A stretch of DNA of 22,683 bases, taken from NCBI GenBank assembly GCA_002633005.1, contig NMRA01000402.1, positions 345,550 to 368,232 of the forward strand. The letters run 5' to 3'. The position numbers and the translations under genes are program-made. Numbering within the stretch: the first letter of the stretch is position 1; each line of letters starts with the position of its first letter. Of this stretch, positions 1 through 11,100 are shown one piece after another. A model generated the notes under the pieces. The model made no database searches, was not told the origin of the DNA, and saw only the letters and a list, made by a program, of their open reading frames with translations. This DNA comes from Phoronis australis. Its lineage: Eukaryota; Phoronida; Phoronidae.

Positions 1-3000
1 GACTGGTTTAACATGACAAATACACATACGCGGTCTGAAAATAGTGAAATTCAGACACCTATTACCAAGACTGCCTGAAGGGCTGACAAAGTTTTTATTG
101 TATTAATTTCAAGGGCATGGAGTCTTCTACATGTCCATGTTATTATTTTTGGTTTTCTCGCGGGGGCAGCTTCGCTATAAGGGTACAGCTTACTGCTGGT
201 GTTTCACAAGACGGAAACGTACCTCCACGGAAACAGTTCCAGTGTTACCATGGTAACCGATATTGCAGTGTCGGTGCCGTTTTTACTGACATTGGTCATG
301 AACCTATCATGTGATATCAAAATTGTACAGAAACGATTCTGTTTGAAGCAGTAACTGGAGTAGAAAATTTGGTCAAAAATGACTCATTCCACACCATGAT
401 ATTGCCTCATTTTGCCTCCCAGAACACTTCCCTTGTATCTCCTAAACCACCAAACTTTGTGGTGTCATACTTCACCCATTTTCTCTCATCCCTAATGTGA
501 TTTATCAGACTAAACACGGATCTGAATGGTTGACCCCCCACCTTGCCGCTTGTTGGCTGTATTGTGGTCGGTGGATCCGTGGACTGATACTTAAGAATCG
601 GTCGAGAAAAGTTAATTATCACGGACATCAGGTCGTCAACGTAGAAACACGAGGTAAGTGAGGACGCTGTGTGAGTGGTCATTTTTATATCTGTTTCATC
701 AGGACAACTAAATGAACATATGGATTTTTAATAGTGAACACACTGCGCGTGAGCCCGAAAATTAGCCCTACCGAGTTTTTACGATCGATAAGTTTCATAT
801 CTAGAACTGGGGTTTTTTAAACTCTTAAAAGAGTTTACAGTAATCAACAATACCATTGTCGATCCTTGATTTAGGGTTCATTTTGTTTTAAACGGACTCT
901 TAGTGAAGCGTTTGGGTTGTAGATCTTTTAATCATCAAGTCAGACATGACTTTTGCGGTAAGAATCCTGACCGGTTCGTAACAAATCACGCCGGTAACAG
1001 GATAACTTCATGAGTACCGACTACATGCAAACTCGCGTGATGAATCACTGAAGGCAATACTCGCGCTCGAACGTCATAACCACCCATTCCTCTCTCTCAC
1101 TTGGCTTCATCCACCGATCTTTACAGATTTTTTATGTACAGAGATATTCTGAACGCTGATGCAGACCTTACTGGCATAGAAGTTGTGCACGTGACTTTTC
1201 CTGTGAAGAAACGGCAACGATTTTCTCGTGATGAGCCGAATGGAAATTAAAACCCGCCACAGTAGGTAGTCGGCAAGGGGAAACCTCACCCGTTTGGAAA
1301 AAAAAGGTCGATTTAAGAAGGACCCATTTGTTGGGACCGTCTACGAAAAATTTATCCCTTTCTTCGCACCATAAAGTAACCCTTTTGTAGAAATTTAAAC
1401 CCTGGTGAAGGATTATGAATTGAATTCAATTGAATACTCAGACCATAGAGCAGTATGCTTTTTATCACAACAAACCTCCATGAAATACGCAACCTTTCTC
1501 TACAGGTCATTTGTACACTAAAATGGAAACCTTTGTCGACATAACAACCCCCCACACGAACCGTCTCGTAGACAATTTAATCCGAAGGTTGGCAATGGAA
1601 AAAATCCCATCTGAACCGAGTCAATACACAAGACTAGGCAATACGCAGCGTTCACTTGGCTGAGAGAGTTATGTCACCAACCAATCAATACAGAGTCATT
1701 AGACTAATCTACTTCGCAGAGCATTTATTAACAATTACGATTATTTGTGGTCTCTGTAATTTAGTGCTATCCCGAGTTTGCAGATGGAAATTGCCAAAGT
1801 TCAATGACCCCTTGTCGGTTCAGTCCTGGGCCGCCTCTTTTTGAGCGACGGTGACATTCGACTTCAGCTAGGAACGCTCTCTTACTCGTTCTTAGATAGC
1901 AGACATAACTGGGCGAGTGAGAGACGCGTGGTTGAATTCCTGTCACTTTTCTAAACAGACCAACGTTACACGTTGGGCGTACACCTTGGCAGGTGACATC
2001 CGGGGTACTAACGGGTCGTAGACACATCAGCGTAGTCAAGAAGATCGCACGTGGATACAGTGGCGTTTCCTGGCCGTCTGGGCCTGACCACTTACGCTCT
2101 GTGCATGTTATAGAATTTCATTTTCTGACGAAATAACAAAGCCTCAGTTCTGCCCTAGCCAAGAGATCATTTCCATACATGCAGCTCTTGGAATAAGACA
2201 AGACCAGTTGCATGCCTGTAAAAGTCTTAAACCAAAATTTGTTTTTTAAACGTAAAACGTAGGTCTGAAAACGCTTAATTTTTTTAAAACACAACAACAC
2301 TCATTCAATCACGAATTGGTTACAATTGACGAATCGGCCCGTAAGTCAAACCATAGGCAAAGCGTGCACCTTCATTTTGAAATTGGCAATTATGATTGGT
2401 GAATCCCAAAAATCAGTGTTTGGAGCGCTTTTTGCATAGCTGATGATTTAGACATATTCTTGTAGGTAACAGAAATCGATTCCTATCGCAGAGACAAATA
2501 TCATGAGGTCGATTTCAAGTTCAATTCAATTTTTTGTTTCACGGAAGCTATGGAAATTTTCAGTTTTATAGATTGAAGAAAAAATATAAAAAATTTTGAA
2601 AAGATCTGACAGCCACTTAATTGGAAAACTTGATGCTTCCATCATGGCAAGACACTAGTCGGTACTGATTACTTTGTATATGTACATGATAGAGATAGAG
2701 ACATGCTCGGTTGGAGAAAATTAACATGTCATTGTAGACGCAAGAATCTCGCAAACGATCGAGATAGTGATTTCACGTGTTCGCTTATAACTTTAATAAA
2801 AGTCGTTGTCTTGCGTTCTCCCGGTGTTCTCGAGTTCACGGAACGAATGTCTTCATTGTCATGCAAGAGTATTATACATGTACGTGCTTACAAAACTGAT
2901 TTGTGAAGGTGTCACTCTATAAGTGACATACTGGTTGCGTAAAAGCCGCTTGGATTTGGGTGTAACCCTCCCAAGGTGGTCACTGAATATGACCACCACC

Positions 3001-4940
3001 TCTTGACCATTGTACCTGTTTGCTGGTCAAATAACTTTTCATTTCGGTCACTATTAATCTGCAAACACAACAAAGGTTTTATTGTAACACGACCAACAAA
3101 GGAAGTGGGTGGATGAATGTCAATGCGCCGTGTAGTCACAAGAGCGGCTGAGGGTTATTAGCGATAAACCATCAATTATTCGTTGAGCGAAATCCGAAAA
3201 AAAGACTTTGATTTCGTTTCGAAATTAGCTACCTCAAAAAGAATTGTTGTGACCGGGGTAGATAATTAATATATTGTCTCTATGCTTGTGTTGTCACCGA
3301 TAGGTCGCGGAGTGGGATTCTATCCATATGCAAGCACCGGCCGCTCGACGCCATACATGTAGTTAACACCGAGGTGAGCCAGTGATCAGATATGCTTTGT
3401 GCATTTTGAACTGTTTCGACAAAATGCTGAGTAGGGGAAAGTCCAAACCTGAATATAACTTAAATACAGAGTATCTCAAACATATAATGACACTTAGACC
3501 AATAAAATTCCTAAAGTCATTTCACATTCAGTTCGTGTGGATCAGTCTACGCGTACATGACGTTCTGTACGTTTACACCATGCCGTGGAAATGGGGGTGT
3601 GAACCACTGCTCGCTCTGTAAACATGAATGATTGGTAAAAACGACTTAGTTTTGGGACAATACCAAGGCAGTAATTGCAAAGACAATCAATAATCCATGC
3701 ATATTCTTTTACACGAACTTACTGTGAATTTATAGCTGTAATCTAATAAAACAAACAACTCATGGCAGTAGACAGAACACAGCAACTTAAAGGTGCAATC
3801 AATAAGACGCTGACTTAATAATTTATTCACACAACAGAATAATTGCTGAAACAAACGGTGCAAGATTATTGTTGCTGAATCCATCCTTAGGTGGAAAGAC
3901 ATATTTCAACAAATGATCAACTCCGGAACTTTGCGTACTAACAGTGAGGGATGCAAAATATTTTAAGTGGGATAACCGCGATTTTGGAAAGCTTCACGAT
4001 GACCTGACCTTCCACGTAACCATGGATACAACAAGTACCGACATCTCCCGGGTCGTTCCCGGTCCGATAAAGAGCAAAAGCTTGGGAACTTTGATGACTA
4101 GAGCTTTTCTGGTACAAATAATGGAAACGTTGTAATGCCTGTTGGTTGCTATTAAGGGTTGCTAATCCAGAAATCAACTAAGGGTACCAGAGGTAACTGG
4201 CTCCCCTAAGGCACACCCGGAAGTTCCTCCCGCGCATTATGAAAGAAGCTGGTCACACGTGTCCATTTGGTTGTTAAACGCAAAACTGAATCCGAATTAA
4301 ATAACAAACCAATGTAGTTGTCATATCACCCACCATTACGCACAAAACACTGAGGGACGCACTACAGGGCTTGGGTTATTACAGGTCATCGTGATTTATC
4401 ATGACTGTGTTTGGTTTCATTCACTGAACTTCAATTTTCCTCATATCTTCGTTTTACAAGGGGACGTACTATGCACTCAAATCGATGGGACGCATTTCAA
4501 TTCCTGACTCCCCGAGCAACGAACCTCGGATTTGGTCGTCGGGCTGTGAATGGCATAGCTTCTCTTTTCTTCCGCATATCTAGTAACGATACAGAAATAA
4601 CTCGAGGATGTAATACTTGAGCGTACCTATTATACTTCTGTTCCCTGACGTCACCAAGGTGTGTTCAAACCCATTGATCAAAGCTCAGCCAATCTGTCCT
4701 AATATTCGCCCTCCATTGTTCGCTCGTTAACCTATGCAGCGGGTACACAAAGGACGCAATTTTAAGGGAACATAAAAATGGCGCACTACAAAGGCAGTCT
4801 TGGCACAGTGCTCTATGATTTGTTTATCCTACCCTTATTTCTTGGTAACACATCTATTGTAACACCGTATTCGTGACTATACTCAGGCTGATTCATCGTT
4901 TGAATAGCGCATCACATCTTCAGAACAAAAAAGTGTTCAG
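1..4940. other. upstream, apparently intergenic DNA
   Basis: No exon in this stretch could be supported. Open frames on both strands are short (at most 91 codons), lack recognisable domains and do not join through plausible splice sites. One short perfect inverted repeat lies near 2975 and a smaller one (6-bp arms) at 2911-2927. ACATGTA-type words recur, for example near 2875 and 3355. Distal enhancers or noncoding exons of the metalloprotease gene could be here but cannot be seen from sequence alone. Confidence 0.5.
2975..2997. repeat. short perfect inverted repeat
   Basis: GGTGGTCA (2975-2982) and TGACCACC (2990-2997) are perfect reverse complements separated by 7 bases. A second small hairpin (GTCACT/AGTGAC, 2911-2927) lies 48 bases upstream. 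No terminal repeats or target duplication could be found to make the surrounding 250 bases a transposon. The role is unknown. Confidence 0.45.
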
Positions 4941-4944
4941 TTAA

Positions 4945-4950
4945 TATAAA
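4945..4950 (+). promoter_or_regulatory. TATA-box candidate
   Basis: A perfect TATAAA sits 55 bases before the chosen start codon. At the usual spacing of about 30 bases, transcription would start near 4975, which leaves a short 5' leader and would exclude the upstream in-frame ATG at 4967. A motif this short occurs often by chance. The position is the main support. Confidence 0.35.
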
Positions 4951-4999
4951 CGAGAAAACGTATAACATGCGTACACAACATTGGAATCACTCTTACAGG

Positions 5000-5102
5000 A
5001 TGCTCCCGACTGTTCCTACATATCAGCTGCTATTTCTGCTGTCGTCATTTGCGGTATCACGGACCCAGAAGTTACCGCACGTTGTGAAGCCACAAGACCC
5101 AG
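5000..5102 (+). CDS. exon 1: signal peptide
   Basis: The 34 residues start MLPTVPTYQ and run into a hydrophobic core (LLFLLSSFAV), typical of a secretion signal cleaved near residue 20-22. The exon ends phase 1 before GTAAAA. A at -3 gives a fair Kozak context. An in-frame ATG at 4967 would add 11 residues, but a transcript starting from the TATAAA at 4945 would probably not include it. CTCTTACAG directly before the ATG also resembles a splice acceptor, so a noncoding 5' exon is possible. Confidence 0.8.
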
Positions 5103-8100
5103 GTAAAAGTAGATATCTTCTTTGTTCAACAGGTCATGTTTAAAAATACATGTACATGTATTGTACTATGCCTAGTGAAAAGTTCGATATATCTAACATT
5201 AATGCGTATCAGAAAACAGCAACGAGCAACGGGAAGTCTTTCTCTGTACATTTTTGGCCGGGGCTGCAGCTGGAACTCTAAACTACACACGAATTTTGAG
5301 AGTGAAGCCGGAAAAGAGGACCTAGTTTTAGGAACATCCATGAAAGTCACCTTTTTGAGCTTTATTCAAGAAACACCTCGTTTTTGGAGGGCCAAATTAA
5401 GTAAACCTCTTTGTGGATTCTGGAAAGCGGTCGTTTAATCTAATTTACTCCCGTAAACTGAAGCCAATAGAATTTTAGCTCAAGAAGATGTTCGTTGACG
5501 AAATTTGGAGAAAATCGTTTGGAACGATCACTGGTATGGCGAGAAACGAGAAAAAAAACCCCGACGCATGAAACAATAAATCATTCGAAAATTAGTCAGA
5601 CTATTTCATATCAAAATCTCAGAGATTTTAATGAAGGGAATATTTCGCGAACGTTTTTTACTCTAAGGGTCAAAGTCGCAGAGAGGAGGCGAGTCAACCT
5701 TAAGCGACTGGTTCCCAGTACACCTCGTGTGACGTTAGGCGACTACAAAGTGGGATGGGTAGTTAACGGAGCGTATCAAAAATAGTGCGCATAAATTCCG
5801 ATACAAATGGGCTAGTTGGTGCAGCTTCAATTTCTTTTTAGGCAAATTAAAATCCTGCACCGATGCGTAGACCCCCGGCCTGGTCGTTATACATGTAAAG
5901 CATTTTTATGAGTGCCACTTTTTAAGATTTAGAGCCCAACCGGCTTAGTATTACTTTTTTGCTATGACAATAGTAATAGCGTGATGAGAGTTAAAATTCA
6001 GTATACGTGTTTTATTCATACAGGAGTCCGTGATCTGAAACCATGCTACTAAACATCTATTTTCAGAATATGACCTCATAGCGTTTGTCAACGAAGAAAT
6101 TTCACTGGCAGACGACCAAATTTTTGTCAACCTCTCGTCGATCTCGCATGATGTGAATCTTAAGTTAACGCGCACTGTCAACGTTGGTTCACACGTGCCC
6201 GTTTACACGTCGAAAGATGGTGTTCACATCGAGCGGAGAGCTGACATTCCAGATTTTAAGGTAAATCGTGGATGGATTTAGGGGAGGTGCAAGGAGTAGG
6301 GAACTTGGCCCTATCTCTGCAACAGCCTAGATCCGCCAGTGTACACAGTAGATTGTGCCATTCATGAATTCACGGGTGTGGTGTTATAACCACGACAATA
6401 AGGTACGCCCGAGTGCAACGCACAAGTTCCCAAAAGAACACGTATTTGGCTACGCGTAAATTTATTTTCCATTACTAATCAGAAACGGTTAGTTAGATTT
6501 CTGGGAAGTGAAATCATCTTCTGTGCGTTAAGATTAAAACTTGTTTTCATGAACTTCGATGACGCACCTCTTTTACTGCAGGATATGGCATTTTATCATG
6601 ACGTTCAAAATGGCGCAGCGCTGTCCATCAGGAAGTCCGTTGATAACAAGGGGCGATCAGTTAGAAATATAGTAAGTATGACATTTGATTGAAAGATGTA
6701 ATTTAACCTATGTCTTGTCCTGAATCTATACAATGGTCTCAAATCCTGAAGCGTATTCCATTTTCTGTCGTGGAGAACTTGAATGTGAACGAAGTGGTTA
6801 TGTACAGCGGTGTGCTTTTGTTATAGGAAGGAACGATACTTTATAAAGGTGAAGAACATATAATTCAGCCAGCCTCTATTGAGCACATCCGTCACAAGCG
6901 AAGCTTGCATGGAATTTCAGGCGAAGTAGACGACGTCGACTATCATATCCTGGCGAAAGTAAAGAGACGAGAGGGACAGATTTACGATTACGGTGAGGCA
7001 CGTGTGGAAGCCCACTTGAGAAGTGTAAAGTTGGGTGTTAGGCAGACGTGGCGCCACCTGCAGGTGTTAGGTCTGAGTCGTCACCACCCTCCAGGGGAGT
7101 GGGTTCTAAAACAGATACATATTTTCGTGCACGAGAATTGTGTATTTGAAATAAATCTCATTTCCTTTTAAAAGTGTTTTCAAAAGAAAGTTATTGCATT
7201 CTTCTTTTATTGTAGTTACCGCTCAAGGTGGGCGTCTCTCCGTAAGAAGCAGTGCAAAAGGTAGTTCTGACAGTCGCGACCGTGAAAAACGATCTACACC
7301 TCAACAAAACACGATCGAATACTTTTTGGCCGTGGACTTCAATCTTTACAGCAGGTACATTACCCATATGTATTTTATCATCTCGAATATTTGAGCATGT
7401 CGTTGTTGGTAGAAGACTAAAAGGTCGTTCATTCATTTCGCGTACATTAAAATTCTTCAGTTTGGGACCCAATACAGCAAAACGGCGGATTTTCATTTTG
7501 TCAAATTTCTTAACAAAATAACCTCACGGAAGAAGTTTCACATGTTTTTTGTCTAAAACCCATTACCAAAACATTAGGTAAAATTTTGCAAAATATGGCA
7601 AGCCTCTGAAACTGGAAATATGGCAAGTTTAGGAATTGTTTTTGTCCAAAATTGAATAATTCTGCCGCCGTGCGTACAAGAGCGAAGACATCATGTAATA
7701 AATGTACGCATAGAATTGTGTAGCGACACTCACTTACTTGTGTACGCGGATGAATGCAGCCCGAGGATGGTCGATTACATACATCTCCTTTGCTATAGCA
7801 CTGATACACATGATTACAATGACAGTTTCCTTGATTGAGATTCGCCAACGTGTTTGAGAAGAAAAGCCAACATTTACTATAAAGTGACAAGTTTGTGTAT
7901 TCCTTCAAATTCGCATAAAGTTACATAAAAGTAAGTAAGTTACATGTAGTAAGTTAGTAAAAGTATTCTTACAGTCCTACATTTAGGTTGGTTGTGATTG
8001 AGCGAAAAAGTTGCGTCCACCGAAACACGCACAACCATGTTGTTGGGTGGGCGGCTTGTACCCACCTTATGCTTAATTTGCAGCGTATTGTAAACAGAAT

Positions 8101-11100
8101 CATCAATTCTATCACACTGTAAGACGTTGTCTTGATTACGGATGATTTGGCATTTTAGCTTTTTAGCCAGTGCCTCAGGATCAACATCCGGTGAAAAGGA
8201 GGCAAATGCGCTTGCTGACATCAAATACTACATGTGTCAATTGTCGAATGGGGTAAGATAAAACATTCTCTGGCAAATTAACAAGAAGCTTGACGCTACT
8301 AAATACAAGTAAGCTTCTCTAATTTGCAGTTTAGTTTCAGCGGTATCCATCTTACGCTGTAGGCTATTTAGTACACACCACGGCCTGAGTTAAAGCAATG
8401 GCCACGTAACGTGTGCCAGCCTCGGTTATCGGGGTACTACAGTAAAGTATGTTTTATGTCATTTATTAGACCGTGTTACCGGGGTTGATTTGTTAAAATG
8501 AGCAAAGAGAAAGGTACGTTGGTGCCGTAACAACGGCGTGAAGGAGATGAGTACTGTTTGATTGTAGATGTTTAGATAAAGTCTCAAGAATAGTTATCTG
8601 AGTTATCGTTTATATAGCTTTCATATTATACAAATTTTGAGTTTTTCGTGAAAATCTTAAAAGTCATATTTTTTGGCCCCTTATTCAATGGTGGAGCATT
8701 TGAACAACAATTCCGAACAGCATTCTGGACACCAGTATATAAAGCAGTGTATGAGATAGTTTAATATGAATCCGATAGGATGTATTACAGTTGAGTGAAT
8801 TTACCGATTATTTCCAGGGACTTTTGTACACTTTTTAATATAACTAATGACGTTTTTATTAGTACAGGACCTTTTCTCAAACAAAGTATTTACAATTATA
8901 TCGATAGATTTTCTACACCAACATTGTAAATGTTGTACCGCAAGCGCGCACTTTATTAATAATACACACCGGAATGGCTCTGATGACACTGCTCGTCTAC
9001 ACGTGATGGTAGACGAATCGGCATTGCAAACCTGCGTAGTAACGTTAGTGCCACGCTAGAAAAGCAAGATCTCGCGAGCTTCCGCCGAACTATGCCGTGT
9101 AGTTTCAATGAGAGCACTAAATTTGGCTACATTTTCTCTCCTCGAAACACTATTGAGCTTGAACAGACTCTACAATAACAGTGTTTACTTTCAGGTCGAC
9201 ATCAGATATCAAAGCATTCAACACGCGAGTTTCTCCTTTCGAGTACAACTGTCCTTCATTTACATAGCTCAGGTAGGAATAGGGTAGCGACGATCACTTT
9301 AATCAAATATTTCAAGGAAATTTTAAAATTCACTGTCATATTGAGGCATAAAATGTCTACGTGGCTATGGCATATTTGTGTGTCTAGGACCTCATGGAGC
9401 GTACCCTAATATCGGCAAGCATTTGCTTAACGTAGTTTATGAAAATACTGGGGTTCTAACTTGCATGTGATCTACGAACGCCACTTTTATGTCAGTGGTA
9501 ACTGTAACGATTCGCTCGTAGAAAACTGCTGTGGCGCCTTTGCAAAAACATGCTCATGACCGTCTTGCGACCGGTATTACGACCTCTGACAAACTAATTG
9601 AGATTAGTGGGTTATACTTTTTCGGTATGTAGTTATTGATTAGCTATTTACATTTAGTTATCGTTCACTTCTCATAACTAGTTATATTTATCAGGTGTTT
9701 AGCAGAACAGAATAATTAAAAGAATATCTAGGTTTTTGGACAACTGGTGCAGTACCACCGTTACTCCCTTACGTTTGCTAAGGGCAAATAAAAGTTTACA
9801 CCAGGTGGAGCTGGTGGCCTGCGCTACATTAGCGACCCTTTTCTTCTTCTCAGACAGCTCAAGCATCCTCGTTCACGGAGGACTACAAGCAAAGCGGCAC
9901 GCCTCGCCTCAAAATCCCTGCCTCCACATGTCTAACCGCCTTCCAAAACTGGGCCAAGACCAGCGTCGAGAGCGGATCAATCCCAAACTATGACCACGGT
10001 GCCTTAAATACAGGGTAAGGAGAGCACTCCCGAAAACATTGTATAACAGTTTTCAAACGGTCAAATGTTTTAAATGTATTAATCGTGCCATAGCTCTGAT
10101 CAGTGATGTTGACAAAGCCGAGTGTATATGGAGTAATAGTTAGTCCTGCAGCTCGCTCTACCTGCCAAGTTTAGCTGGCTAAAAGGAAAACCAATTTAGG
10201 CCACCTTTTACGCTGTTAAAGTCAGCCTCAACAATTTCCTAACCTTGGTGCGACTTGGTTTCCACTACAAAAACATACGCACATTAATCAAGTCTGGAAA
10301 CATGTCAAAAATACTCAGTTTGATAGGGTCTGAGCAAGGACTCTCAGGTCAGTCCTGTGGTACGACAATTATCGCAGGTTCAACTGTTGGTTTTGACTCT
10401 ATACTTAACAGTGCGGAAAGCAGCTTTAATGCGTTTCATTTTGGTCAGCTACCGCCACAACGTGAGTGAAGATCTTGCCTTTGCCGACACGTATTGTGCT
10501 GAGAACTATGCATCTTTTGTACCCGAGTTCAAAAGCGCTGCAACTCAGACTTGTTTATTTCAGGTACGACTTAATAACTGCCAGTGGTTCCTCCAGTGTT
10601 GTGGGGTTGGCCACGACCCCTGGTGTCTGTAGCTCACTCGGTGGAACCTACGTCGGTCAATCTATCAACGAGGAACACGGAGCATTTGACAACATTGCAA
10701 CCCTGGCCCATGAACTTGGTCACAGGTTGGAAAATTCACTAATACATAGATTTATGGACGCAATCTAATCTTGTTCTGAAAGCAAAGGTTAGCCTGATTA
10801 TGTGGTTAAGCTAACCTTTGGAGTTTCATTGTTTATGCTTTGTTCGTTGTCCGATAGGTCTCCCAATAAGTTACGATCAGATTTTCTCTTCATTTACTTA
10901 CATGCAGAAAGCATATAATTGTTTTTGTTAAACTCATCTTCAAAGATGTCAGTAGTGAAACGTTGTAGCCACGCCTTTGACTCATTTACTGCTAACTTAA
11001 TTATAGTCCGTACCATTGACGGACTTAAAGGGGGACAAGGAGGACATGCCCCCCTAAAACTCTCCCAGATTCCATTTGACGGTTCAAGGATGCGAATGTT

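Noticed and set aside
407-682. Minus-strand 91-codon open frame in the upstream region
   Set aside because: No domain, no signal peptide, no flanking splice sites that join it to another exon; length is not unusual for AT-rich DNA.
1767-2039. Minus-strand 90-codon open frame with three cysteines and basic KRGG segment
   Set aside because: Cysteine spacing fits no module and no partner exon was found.
2912-3139. Minus-strand open frame, considered as an exon or part of a MITE
   Set aside because: It overlaps the small hairpin at 2975-2997 but has no recognisable protein pattern, and no terminal repeats or target duplication could be found around it.
10245-10768. Three overlapping plus-strand open frames around exon 9
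   Set aside because: They are in the wrong frame for the zinc motif or lie within intron 8; only the spliced frame 10564-10725 has family patterns.
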